This document shows, one piece after another, positions 33,728 through 42,502 of a stretch of DNA of 64,000 nt. The translations under genes were made by a program, and so were the position numbers. The first letter of the stretch is position 1, and the number at the start of each line of letters is the position of its first letter. Location: NCBI GenBank assembly GCA_023229645.1, contig JALNYU010000003.1, positions 62,001 to 126,000 on the forward strand, given 5' to 3'. The notes beneath the pieces were generated by a model. That model did no database searches. It was not told where the DNA came from and was given only the letters and a program-made list of their open reading frames with translations. This stretch comes from Nevskia sp. Its GTDB lineage: Bacteria; Pseudomonadota; Gammaproteobacteria; Nevskiales; Nevskiaceae.

Positions 33728-35146
33728 TTACAAGATGTCGGACGCATACGCCGCCAGGCGCGAACGCTCGCCGCGCGCCAACGTCACATGGCCACCGTGC
33801 GGCCAGCCGCGGAAGCGGTCGACGACGTAGGTGAGGCCCGACGTGGTCTCCGACAAATACGGCGTATCGATCTGCGTGAGATTGCCAAGGCAGACAATTT
33901 TGCTGCCCGGCCCGCAGCGCGTAATCAGCGCTTTCATCTGTTTCGACGTTAAATTCTGCGCTTCGTCGATGATGATGTAGCGGTTCAGGAACGTGCGGCC
34001 GCGCATGAAATTCAACGAGCGGATTTTGATCCGCTTACTGAGCAGATCGTTGGTGGCGGCACGCTCCCAGTCGCCGGCGGCGCTGGTTTGCGTTAGCACT
34101 TCGAGGTTGTCCATCAGCGCCCCCATCCACGGCGTCATCTTCTCTTCTTCGGTGCCGGGGAGGAAGCCGATATCGTCGCCGAGCGGCACGGTGACGCGGG
34201 TCATGATGATCTCGCGGTAGCGCGGCTCGTCCAGCGTTTGCGCCAAGCCTGCGGCGAGCGCGAGCAGGGTTTTGCCGGTGCCGGCGGCGCCGAGCAGCGT
34301 AACGAAATCGACGTCCGGATCGAGCAGCAGATTCAACGCGAAATTCTGTTCACGGTTTTTCGCGTGGATGCCCCAGACCGGCGTCTTGCCGCTGCGGTAG
34401 TCGCGAATCACGCGCAGCGTGCCGCTGTCGCCGTCTAGCGACTGCACCATCAATTCCAGCCCGCGCTCGACTTCATCCGGCAGGTAGAGGAATTCGTTGA
34501 TGTGCCAGTCTTTTACCTTCGGCCCGCTGACGCGGTAACAAGCGCGGCCACGGTCGTCCTGCCAGGAGTCGAGCTTTTCGCCGTGCGAGAGCCAGAAGTC
34601 GTCCGGCAACTGGGCGTAGCCGGAGTACAGCAGATCGAGATCGTCCAGAACTTGGTCGTTATGGTAATCCTCAGTGTGGACGCCGACGATTGCCGCTTTG
34701 ATCCGCAGGTTGATGTCTTTCGACACCAGCGTGATCGCCCGTGCTGGATATGCGGCGTGCAAGGCCAGCGCGGTCAGCAGGATGTTGTTGTCCGGCTTGT
34801 TGCCGGGCAGCATGTCCGGCAGGGTGACGGTCGGCGGCCTGGTTTGGAAAAAGAGCCGGCCGCTGGCCGGCGCTGAATGGCCGTTGCCGTTCGCGGCTTT
34901 GGTTTGCGTCGTTGGCAGCGGCAGGCCTTTTTCGATCTGCGCGTGGTTCTGCCCGTGCATGATCTCGTCGAGGAAGCGCGTGACTTGCCGAACGTTCCGC
35001 GACACTTCGCTGGTCCCTTTCTTGGCGGCGTCGAGTTCTTCGAGCACGACCATCGGGATGTAGATGTCATGTTCCTCGAAGCGGAACAGGCAGCTCGGAT
35101 CGTGCATCAGCACGTTGGTGTCGAGGACGAAGATTTTCTTTTTCAT
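33728..35146 (-). CDS. PhoH-family protein with PIN domain (PhoH2-like)
   Basis: 472 residues: a PIN nuclease-type domain (residues 1-150, with LDTNVLMHDP and paired acidic residues) fused to a PhoH ATPase (about 230-470, Walker A GAAGTGKTLLALAAG; Walker B YIIIDEAQNLT; LGNLTQIDTPYL). Such fusions act as RNA helicase/ribonucleases in studied bacteria. Between the domains lies a Gln/Pro/Gly-rich stretch. ATG at 35146 with AGGAA. Cytoplasmic. First gene of a small operon. Confidence 0.93.
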   Translation of the reverse strand: MKKKIFVLDTNVLMHDPSCLFRFEEHDIYIPMVVLEELDAAKKGTSEVSRNVRQVTRFLDEIMHGQNHAQIEKGLPLPTTQTKAANGNGHSAPASGRLFFQTRPPTVTLPDMLPGNKPDNNILLTALALHAAYPARAITLVSKDINLRIKAAIVGVHTEDYHNDQVLDDLDLLYSGYAQLPDDFWLSHGEKLDSWQDDRGRACYRVSGPKVKDWHINEFLYLPDEVERGLELMVQSLDGDSGTLRVIRDYRSGKTPVWGIHAKNREQNFALNLLLDPDVDFVTLLGAAGTGKTLLALAAGLAQTLDEPRYREIIMTRVTVPLGDDIGFLPGTEEEKMTPWMGALMDNLEVLTQTSAAGDWERAATNDLLSKRIKIRSLNFMRGRTFLNRYIIIDEAQNLTSKQMKALITRCGPGSKIVCLGNLTQIDTPYLSETTSGLTYVVDRFRGWPHGGHVTLARGERSRLAAYASDIL

Positions 35147-35221
35147 CGATTCCTGGAAAAGGCGGTCCAGCTCATGCGCCGAATGGGGCGCGCCTGCAAA
35201 GTAAGGGTGCCGAGAACTGCG

Positions 35222-35686
35222 TTAGAGGCTTTTCACTGCCGCCAAGACTTTCGCCGCGTGGCCGCGGGCGGAAACTTTGCGCCAATCCTGCTGTAGTTCG
35301 CCGTTGGCATCGAACAAGAACGTGCAGCGGTCGATGCCCATGTATTTTTTGCCGTACATGCTTTTTTCGACGATTGCGCCGAAGGCTTCGCACATCGTGC
35401 CGTCACCATCGGACAATAGCGTGAACGGGAAGTTGAACAGCGCGCAGAACTTATCGTGCGATACCACGCTGTCTTTCGATACGCCGACGATATCGGCGCC
35501 GGCGGCAACGAATTCCGAGTACAGCGCGGTGAATTCCTGGCCTTCGAGCGTGCAGCCGGGCGTGTTGTCGCGCGGGTAAAAATAAACGACGAGTTTTTTG
35601 CCTTTATAGCTGCTCAGGGCAACCTGCCGATTGCCGTTGGCGGGCAGGGTTAGGTCGGGGAGCGGCGCGCCGATCGTCAGGCTCAT
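35222..35686 (-). CDS. bcp: Thioredoxin-dependent peroxiredoxin (Bcp/PrxQ type)
   Basis: 154 residues, the standard size. The peroxidatic Cys lies in YFYPRDNTPGCTLEGQEF; the resolving Cys found five residues later in E. coli Bcp is absent (Gln-Glu-Phe instead), so this is either 1-Cys-like or uses the later Cys in FCALF or EAFG region. It reduces peroxides in the cytoplasm with thioredoxin. Sits between phoH and gcvR; the gcvR-bcp order also occurs in E. coli. Confidence 0.92.
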   Translation of the reverse strand: MSLTIGAPLPDLTLPANGNRQVALSSYKGKKLVVYFYPRDNTPGCTLEGQEFTALYSEFVAAGADIVGVSKDSVVSHDKFCALFNFPFTLLSDGDGTMCEAFGAIVEKSMYGKKYMGIDRCTFLFDANGELQQDWRKVSARGHAAKVLAAVKSL

Positions 35687-35767
35687 GCTGCGAATCCTTG
35701 GAAGTGTAGCGGTGGGGGTAATGCGATTTCTGCTTGACCGTCGTAAATGCGGCGGCGCGCGGATCGC

Positions 35768-36307
35768 TTAAGATTTAATCGGGTCGAGCATGCCGTCGGC
35801 GTTGAGGTCGTCACACAAATCCATGAACGACTCGCGCAGCGCCTGCGGATGCTGGTTCACCGGCACATGCAAAACCATTTGCACGCTGACCATGCCGGCG
35901 CCGGTGTGCGTCGACTGATATTTCTGGGTCGACATCTCAGCAATCTGCACGTCCTGGCTGTGAAAAAACTCCAGCAGGTGGACCAGCAAATCGGGCTGCT
36001 GCGGGGCGATGACGTCGGCCGCGTACGGCCGAAATTCTGGGTTCGGCTCGCGGGTGTTGCAGCGCTGAAAACGCACCTGTAATTCCAGCTTTTCAGCAAT
36101 GCCCGGCAGCGCGGTTTCGAGGCGGCCGAGGGCGCTCCAATTTCCGGAAACGACAAGATTAGCGGTTAGGCGATCGCCGATCGGCGCAATTCGACAATCC
36201 TCGACTTCACCGCCGCGCTCGCGGATCGCCTTGAACAGCTCCAGCGCCAGTTGCGGACGCGGCTGGCCCAGGACGGAAATTGAAAGCAGATTTTCTGTGG
36301 CGGCCAT
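35768..36307 (-). CDS. gcvR: GcvR-like ACT-domain regulator
   Basis: About 179 residues from the Met at 36307 (the frame is open to 36331). Two ACT domains: residues 5-80 (LLSISVLGQPRPQLALELFKAIRERGGEVEDCRI) and 90-170 (YAADVIAPQQPDLLVHLLEFFHSQDVQIAEMSTQ). In E. coli GcvR binds glycine and the activator GcvA to repress the glycine-cleavage operon. Its location, divergent from dapA and next to bcp, is like that in enteric bacteria. Target here is inferred only. Confidence 0.82.
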   Translation of the reverse strand: MAATENLLSISVLGQPRPQLALELFKAIRERGGEVEDCRIAPIGDRLTANLVVSGNWSALGRLETALPGIAEKLELQVRFQRCNTREPNPEFRPYAADVIAPQQPDLLVHLLEFFHSQDVQIAEMSTQKYQSTHTGAGMVSVQMVLHVPVNQHPQALRESFMDLCDDLNADGMLDPIKS

Positions 36308-36426
36308 TGAATTTGTTGGAGGAATTTCCAAATTGTAAGTGGGCTGTTTCGACCGCTGCGCGCGGCCGGCTGCGCTGCCTAGGTTTCGTTATAATCGCAG
36401 TTTATCTAATTCTGCATTCTTTCCGA

Positions 36427-37308
36427 ATGATTAAAGGCAGTATTGTCGCCATCGTGACGCCGATGCGAGACGCGGGCACTGTCGATTTCGATGCCTTCGC
36501 TGCGCTGGTCGAGTGGCATATCCAGGAAGGCACCGATGCGATCGTTGCCGTCGGCACCACCGGCGAATCATCGACGCTCGAAGTTGACGAACACGTGCAG
36601 GTTATCCGCAAGGCGGTGGAAGTCGCCAAAGGCCGCGTGCCGATTATCGCCGGCACCGGCGCAAATTCAACGCGCGAAGCCATCGAGCTGACCCAAGCCG
36701 GCAAGAACGCCGGTGCTGAGGCCTGCTTGCTGGTGACGCCGTACTACAACAAGCCGCCGCAGGAAGGGCTTTATCGCCATTACCGCGCGATTGCCGAGGC
36801 GGTGCCGGTGCCGATTATTCTGTATAACGTGCCGGGTCGTACCGGTTGCGATATGCAGCCGGCAACGGTGAAGCGCTTGGCGGAGATCGACAACATCATC
36901 GGCGTGAAAGAAGCGAAAGGCGATCTCGCACGGGTGCGCGAGTTGCTCGATCTACGGTTGCCGAGTCGCTTTGCACTGTATTCTGGCGACGATGCAACGG
37001 CCTGCGAATCGATGTTGATGGGCTTTCACGGTGATATCTCAGTCACCGCCAACGTTGCGCCGAAGTTGATGCACGCGATGTGCGCGGCCGCAATTGCTGG
37101 CCAGCGTGCTGAAGCCGAAGCGATCGACGCGCAACTGAGGCTGCTGCACAAGAACTTGTTCGCGGAACCGAACCCGATCCCGGCCAAATGGGCGCTACAG
37201 GCCATGGGCCGCATCCCCGGCGGCATCCGCTTGCCGTTGGTCCCGCTGGACCCTGCTTTTTATGAGTTGGTGCGCAGCAGTTTGCGCGCAGCTGGAGTGT
37301 CACTATGA
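36427..37308 (+). CDS. dapA: 4-hydroxy-tetrahydrodipicolinate synthase
   Basis: 293 residues from the ATG at 36427 (E. coli 292). It condenses pyruvate and aspartate semialdehyde in lysine and diaminopimelate synthesis. Seen: GTTGESSTL (pyruvate-binding), Tyr in PYYNKPPQEGLYRHY, YNVPGRTG, and the Schiff-base Lys in GVKEAKGDL. The longer frame back to 36280 is not family-like and overlaps the gcvR start. Overlaps the lipoprotein gene by 4 bp. Confidence 0.97.
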   Translation: MIKGSIVAIVTPMRDAGTVDFDAFAALVEWHIQEGTDAIVAVGTTGESSTLEVDEHVQVIRKAVEVAKGRVPIIAGTGANSTREAIELTQAGKNAGAEACLLVTPYYNKPPQEGLYRHYRAIAEAVPVPIILYNVPGRTGCDMQPATVKRLAEIDNIIGVKEAKGDLARVRELLDLRLPSRFALYSGDDATACESMLMGFHGDISVTANVAPKLMHAMCAAAIAGQRAEAEAIDAQLRLLHKNLFAEPNPIPAKWALQAMGRIPGGIRLPLVPLDPAFYELVRSSLRAAGVSL

Positions 37309-37604
37309 AGCTGATTCGCACCGTTTTGATCGTGGCCGGCATCGCAGCGCTGGCCGGCTGCTCAACGCGCGGCTATTGCACCAAGGTTCAGGCTTACGAC
37401 AACGCACCGTCGATCCCGCCGATCACCGCCGTCGCTGGTTTGAGCCTGCCGACGCCGAACACCGCATTGAAAGTGCCGGAAGCGCGCGGCGAGCCGGTGA
37501 CATTCGCCTTCGTCGTGCCTGACCCAAAGCACCCGGGCCGCACCAAAATTCAGTGCCTAGACGAGCCACCGCCGATCCCGGCGCCGTCGGATTCGACTAA
37601 ATAA
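37305..37604 (+). CDS. Small lipoprotein downstream of dapA
   Basis: 99 residues with a signal peptide and lipobox LAGCS (Cys19). The mature part is short, Pro-rich, with two more Cys, and I do not recognise it. In E. coli dapA is followed by bamC, but this is far too short for BamC and does not look like it. GGAG lies upstream within dapA. Envelope location is likely; function unknown. Confidence 0.8.
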   Translation: MKLIRTVLIVAGIAALAGCSTRGYCTKVQAYDNAPSIPPITAVAGLSLPTPNTALKVPEARGEPVTFAFVVPDPKHPGRTKIQCLDEPPPIPAPSDSTK

Positions 37605-37672
37605 GCGCAATTCACTGAGAAAACCCGGCTTTATGGCTTCCGTTCGATTAGAATAGCCGGGCTGTTGCAAAC

Positions 37673-37764
37673 GGAGAGATGTCCGAGCGGTTTAAGGAGC
37701 ACGCCTGGAAAGCGTGTATACGGGTCAAACCGTATCGCGGGTTCGAATCCCGCTCTCTCCGCCA
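37673..37764 (+). tRNA. tRNA-Ser (anticodon GGA)
   Basis: Class II tRNA: acceptor GGAGAGA with TCTCTCC, anticodon stem CACGC/GCGTG with loop CTGGAAA (anticodon GGA), long variable arm around TATACGGGTCAAACCGTATC, T-loop TTCGAAT and encoded CCA. It is followed 175 bp later by an integrase gene, so its 3' end is the likely attachment site of an islet. Confidence 0.95.
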
Positions 37765-37809
37765 GAACTAGGTTTCATGGCGTCTCACTGAGACCCACTT
37801 ATCACGCGA

Positions 37810-37844
37810 AATCCCCGTAATTTATTGAGCTTGCGGGGATTTTT
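37810..37844 (+). terminator. Rho-independent terminator after tRNA-Ser
   Basis: AAATCCCCG pairs with CGGGGATTT across a 16-base AT-rich loop, followed by TTTT. It lies 46 bp beyond the tRNA. Confidence 0.7.
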
Positions 37845-37938
37845 GCGTTTTGGCGTCCCATGGCGTCCTTTGACAGCCCGGGCAAATTGGAGGACTTAAT
37901 CGCGGTCCCCCCAGTTGTGGCAGCCAAAAGTCCCCCAC

Positions 37939-39154
37939 ATGCCACTGACCGACGCCACTTGCAAGAATGCGCGTTGCCCTGAAGGCAAGGCGCCTGAACG
38001 CTATGCCGACAGCGGAGGTCTCTACCTGGAGGCTATACCCGTTGGGGGCAAGCATTGGCGATGGAAGTACCGCATCGGCGGCAAAGAAAAGCGTCTTGCC
38101 ATTGGCACCTATCCGGCGGTCACGCTGGCACAGGCCCGCCAAGCCCGCGACGAGGCCCGCAAGAAGCTGCTGGATGGCGTGGACCCTGTTCAGTCCAAGC
38201 TCGATGCCAGGCTGGTCGTGCGTGTGCGCATGGGCACGACCTTTGAGGCCGTGACACGCGTCTGCTTTGAGCACTGGCGCGGCCTAAAGACGGCCCGCCA
38301 TGCCGAATACGTGATGCGGCGCCTGGAGGCCGATGTGTTCCCGGCGCTGGGCAACAAGCCCATTGCCGACATCACGGTGCCACAACTGCTGGCCATGGCC
38401 AAGGCGATTGAAAGCCGTGGGGCTTTGGACATTGCCAAGCGGGCGCTTCAGACCTGCAATCAGGTGTTCAGGTACGCCGTGGCCCACGGCATCATCGAAC
38501 GCAACCCAGGGGCTGGTGAAGCCAGGGGATGCGCTCAAGGCGCGCAAGAAGACGAACTATGCCCGCCTGGATGGCAAGGAAGTGCCAACGCTGCTGCGCA
38601 AGATCGACTCCTACCAGGGCACGCCGCACACGCGGCTGGCAATGCAACTGATGGCTTTGACCTTCGTGCGCACAGGAGAGCTGATTGCGGCGCGCTGGGG
38701 TGAGTTTGACCTTGAGGCTGCCGAGTGGCGGATACCGGCAGAGCGCATGAAAATGCGGACGCCGCACATCGTGCCCTTGTCAACGCAGGCAGTGGAGGTG
38801 CTGGCCACCTTGCATGAACTGCGGGGCTTGAGCGATTTGGTGTTTCCGGGCCAGCGCAACCATGAGCAGCCGATGTCGAACAACATCATCCTGCAAGCGA
38901 TGGAGCGTATGGGTTTCAAGCACCGGATGACAGGGCATGGCTTTCGCAGCATCGCGTCCACCATGCCGCATGAACTGAGCTTTCGGCACGATGTGATCGA
39001 GTTGCAGTTGGCGCACCGGGAGCGCAATGCGGTCAGTGCTGCGTACAACCATGCGACGTATTTGCCGGAGCGGTGGGTGATGATGCAGGCTTGGGCCGAT
39101 CATTTTGCGATGTTGAGGCATGGAGCAAGAGTGGTTCCGTTTAAGACGGCTTGA
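37939..39154 (+). pseudogene. P4-type tyrosine integrase, frameshifted
   Basis: Two frames together make one integrase of about 400 residues. The first (from ATG 37939) begins MPLTDATCKNARCPEGKAPERYADSGGLYL and carries the arm- and core-binding domains; the match leaves the frame near 38515 after IERNPGA. The second frame continues at VKPGDALKARKK and holds the catalytic set: Arg in TFVRTGEL, His-x-x-Arg in GHGFRSI, His in LAHRERN and Tyr in AAYNHATY. The phase change fits loss of two bases in a GCTGATGTG-like stretch. It sits 175 bp after tRNA-Ser, the standard place for such integrases. Unless the sequence is wrong, it is inactive. Confidence 0.88.
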
Positions 39155-39230
39155 TCAAGGCTTAGTTCACCGGTCATCGCCATGCGAATCATCGGAGAAA
39201 CGGGCGTGAAGGCGGGTCGCACTTTTATGT

Positions 39231-41537
39231 TTAAACCGCCGTCGCAACTAGAACCATTTCGTCATAGTGCTTCTTGTCAACCTCCTCCATCCAGCAGAAT
39301 ATATTGCCAACCACGCTATGACTTTCACCCGCTAAGTTTTCCGCGGACTCCTCAGTTATTTCAATCACATCACTATGCGAGTATTTGTTGATGAAGCGGT
39401 ATATTTTTTCCTTGAGCTCTGGCGTCGTAACGGTGCAATCTTTTAAACCTGCATCCATCAACTGACTAATGTCGCTTCTCCGTTTCGGAAATTTAAAGGT
39501 GAAGAATGACTCCATGAGCTTGCGAGCAAGGTTTGCAGTCAAGAAGGCTTCATCACGGTTAAGAGTTGTGTGGGCCTTATACGCATAGAGTTTTTTGAAA
39601 ATGTAGTGATATTCCGAGCCGTAGTTCTTCAGAGAGTCATCGGCATCTACAAGCAATGAATGACGGGGTGAACCGGGTGGCGCATCCAACCTATAGAAAA
39701 AGCAATTTTCAGGTTTTCCCTTGGATCCCCTATTCCGGTTTGTTCCGGTAAACCAATCTCTTACTAGCTTGAAATACGTAAAATTATGGGTTAATACGAA
39801 TAACTGTAAAGCGTCTGTGCATTGGGTTCTCAAGAATGAATAGGCGTGAAACAGGTGATTTGAGTCAAAGCTTGAAACTGGGTCATCCACAACGACAATC
39901 GTGTTCTTGATGTTGTTTCCGTTCTCCTTGAGCTTCGTGATGAAATAGACAAATGCAATTGCTGTCTTCTCACCTTCGCTCAAATTTCCGTCGTGCTCAC
40001 CCACTCCGTTTCTAATAATTTCGTAGCCTTTCTTTTTCTGATTGAAATTCAAGCATAATTCTGAGCGGCCAATGAATCGATGTAGGATATCGTTGAATTC
40101 TTTCGCTCCAACAGTCTCATGAGATAGGAGTGCTTCCATCGCCCCGACCTCTTGATTTAGTTTTTCAATTTCCTTGAAATCATTCTTTGACTCTGCCTCA
40201 AGGTCATTGCACTTCTTCTCACTGACGGCATAATCAAACTCTTGAACCTCAGCCGCAGCAAAGTGAAGCTCCAGAGCTACCTTGCTTTTTGAGGTTTCAG
40301 TCTTGAAATTTGAAGTTTTATTATTGTGCTTGCCGACAAGCTCAATAACCGAATTCAAGATTTCGTTGAAAATCGCTACATCCTCTTCAATCACATCCGC
40401 AATCTTGATGTCGGTCATTGCAGGATGTGTTATTTTCATTTTTAGTGCTTCTCGCCAGCCTTCAATCTGATGATTAATTTTCTTGGCAGCCGCTGCGTAT
40501 GCTTTCTGGCATTTCTCTGATTCAGCTGAAAACTCTTTGTACAATTCCGTCGCTGCAGGAAGTTGATTGGCCGGAGCACCTTGCGACTCAATCCAGGTTG
40601 CTGCATTCTGAAGTCGAGTCTGAAAGTCCGTGAACTCTTTGCTGAAGTGGGCGGCAAGTTCTTCCGCACGAAGCTGAGTAAATGGGGATCCGCAGAACTC
40701 ACAGGATTGCGAGGCATGGTCGTTGTGAATCTCCAAGCCCGTTTGAACCCAATCGCGGATGTCTGGGTTGTCAGTTAGCCGCTGGATGGCTTGGTTGACT
40801 GCGGTAGTTCCAATCAAGTCCCTGATACGACCTGCTGCCTTTTTGAAGTAATCCGATTCGATCGCCGTTGAGGCGAAAGTTATGCTTGGAAGCTGCTCGG
40901 GCTTTGCGGCATTTGTCAACTCAATAACTTTCTCATCCGGAAGAACCGAATCGGCTTTGGCGATTGCATCGCCATTGTTCTGGATGAAAGTTGAGAGCTT
41001 GCGACGGTCGTAATTCAGGTAGTAATTGTCGCTTGTATCAATCGCCTGAAGTCCCAGCTTCATCTTCTTCGCAGCATTGGTTAGGAATTTCTCTAATGCG
41101 TCGCGTTGCTTCTTGGTATCGTTTACCTTGTCGTCATAAGCCTTTTTCTTTGCTTGAAGCTCCCCTTTTAGTCTTTCAAGCTTCTGCAAATCGTCAATCT
41201 TTTCTTTGGCAATGAGAAGAATGCTTTTTACAGATTTGTCCCAATTAATGTTTTCATGAATAAAATGTTGATTAAATACATGAATATTCAATGGGGATGC
41301 GGGAAGAGTCGCTTCTGTGATGGTGGAGCCGTCTTCTAGTGCAATTGAAAACTGAGCTGTGCTGAAGCGGGGAATCAGCGTACGAAGCTCAAGGCAAGAG
41401 AACAAGTTTGACAAGGTTGATTTTCCCGTTCCGTTCCATCCATATACAAGGTTGTATTTACCGAACTTCTGAATCTTTGTTCCATTGAAGTCGGTAAAGA
41501 TGCCGAACTGACGAAGGCGATTTATGCAGGTAATCAC
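39231..41537 (-). CDS. AAA_13-family ATPase, RloC/PrrC-like (candidate anticodon nuclease)
   Basis: About 768 residues. Walker A YGWNGTGKST near the start, ABC-type signature NLSEGEKTA and Walker B TIVVVDDPVSSFDS late, with a long coiled-coil between. In the middle of the coil is CEFCGSPF (around 40690-40705), a CxxC like the zinc hook of RloC and Rad50. After the ATPase is a C-terminal domain with NLARKLMESF and, 45 residues after that Glu, KYSH: an R-x3-E...H set that resembles the nuclease triad of PrrC/RloC. PrrC/RloC cut tRNA anticodon loops after phage attack. The frame opens at ATG 41564, but GTG 41537 has GGGAG at good spacing. AT-rich compared with neighbours. Alternative: another AAA_13 ATPase of unknown role. 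Confidence 0.8.
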   Translation of the reverse strand: MITCINRLRQFGIFTDFNGTKIQKFGKYNLVYGWNGTGKSTLSNLFSCLELRTLIPRFSTAQFSIALEDGSTITEATLPASPLNIHVFNQHFIHENINWDKSVKSILLIAKEKIDDLQKLERLKGELQAKKKAYDDKVNDTKKQRDALEKFLTNAAKKMKLGLQAIDTSDNYYLNYDRRKLSTFIQNNGDAIAKADSVLPDEKVIELTNAAKPEQLPSITFASTAIESDYFKKAAGRIRDLIGTTAVNQAIQRLTDNPDIRDWVQTGLEIHNDHASQSCEFCGSPFTQLRAEELAAHFSKEFTDFQTRLQNAATWIESQGAPANQLPAATELYKEFSAESEKCQKAYAAAAKKINHQIEGWREALKMKITHPAMTDIKIADVIEEDVAIFNEILNSVIELVGKHNNKTSNFKTETSKSKVALELHFAAAEVQEFDYAVSEKKCNDLEAESKNDFKEIEKLNQEVGAMEALLSHETVGAKEFNDILHRFIGRSELCLNFNQKKKGYEIIRNGVGEHDGNLSEGEKTAIAFVYFITKLKENGNNIKNTIVVVDDPVSSFDSNHLFHAYSFLRTQCTDALQLFVLTHNFTYFKLVRDWFTGTNRNRGSKGKPENCFFYRLDAPPGSPRHSLLVDADDSLKNYGSEYHYIFKKLYAYKAHTTLNRDEAFLTANLARKLMESFFTFKFPKRRSDISQLMDAGLKDCTVTTPELKEKIYRFINKYSHSDVIEITEESAENLAGESHSVVGNIFCWMEEVDKKHYDEMVLVATAV

Positions 41538-41564
41538 TTGGAGTCTCCCTAAATGGCGGCTCAA

Positions 41565-42502
41565 TCGGTGTGAGCTTCCTCAATTGTTTCTGATTTCTCT
41601 ATGTGTAAACGATCTGACTGAAATTTTTGTTGAGTCTGGCAGTAGCGTAAACCTTTGACGTTCACATCGCTAAATGACGTCTGACGCCCGCCCGACGCGA
41701 CGACTGCCCCGCATGGGCGTGACAAAAAAAAATGGTCGGTCAGGGGCTGTTGGTGGCTGGGTGCTGCCGGAGCGCTGGCTTGGATCGAACTTGGCTGAAT
41801 GGCTGCGTTGAGTCGGAATGGGTGGCGTTTTTGCCTGGAATACGCACTTGACGCATGCACTGGTACGGCGTCAACTGAAACCTTTCTCAAGGCTCCTTGT
41901 CCTTGCGCCCATCGTGGGCACCAAAGGCGTAGCGTTACCTGCCTCCATAGTTGTCCTCACCTGAGCAGATCGCGTGTTGGCGCCCGACGCCCACCACGAT
42001 CATCACCATGCCAAGCCTGTGCCTGCGTGCATGGGGCCTGGTCATCACGAGACCGGCTGTCAAACGCCGTGCGTCGTTACTGGCAGCTTGCTGACAGTGA
42101 CGGCGCTGTAGCACCGCATGGCGCCTTGTCAACGGGCGTGCTTCGCGACGTGACGGATCGAAGTGATGAGCACATCGAAGGCTTGACCTTCGATGCCTGC
42201 GCCGGGCCTTGAGCACGTCCCGAGCGGTGCGGTCTTGAACCGCATCTGCAAAGCGCTGCCACGGCTTGACCGCCGCGGCGTCGCCTGATCCCCGTCAACG
42301 GATCACCCCCGAACGTGTGCGACATCAGCGGATTTCTTTCAAATGATCTGGCAACGCTTATAGATATTTGCAACCTGAATAAGCCGCCTTTCGCAAGTGT
42401 CGAGGCGACGTCGATTGGTCGTTATTCCGTCCTTGATTCGCGCCCAGCCCATTTCTCAGTCGTAACCTCTGGCATAGCTCAGCGGTGTACGGAAAGGATC
42501 AA
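41565..42502. other. Non-coding region between the islet and the alcohol-oxidation locus
   Basis: About 940 bp with no credible gene; frames on both strands are short and compositionally odd. I looked for a copy of the tRNA-Ser 3' end (a right attachment site) and did not see one. It probably holds the promoter of the ATPase gene near its left edge and remnants of older insertions. Confidence 0.45.

Noticed and set aside
37305..37604. bamC (nlpB) downstream of dapA
   Set aside because: The protein is only 99 residues and shares just the lipobox and Pro-rich look with BamC.
41561..41890. A 109-residue minus-strand frame upstream of the AAA_13 ATPase
   Set aside because: No ribosome site, odd composition, and overlap with the likely promoter region of the ATPase gene.
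37765..42502. Search for a right attachment site matching the tRNA-Ser 3' end
   Set aside because: No copy of the T-arm/acceptor end was seen by eye downstream of the ATPase gene; the islet's right edge remains unknown.
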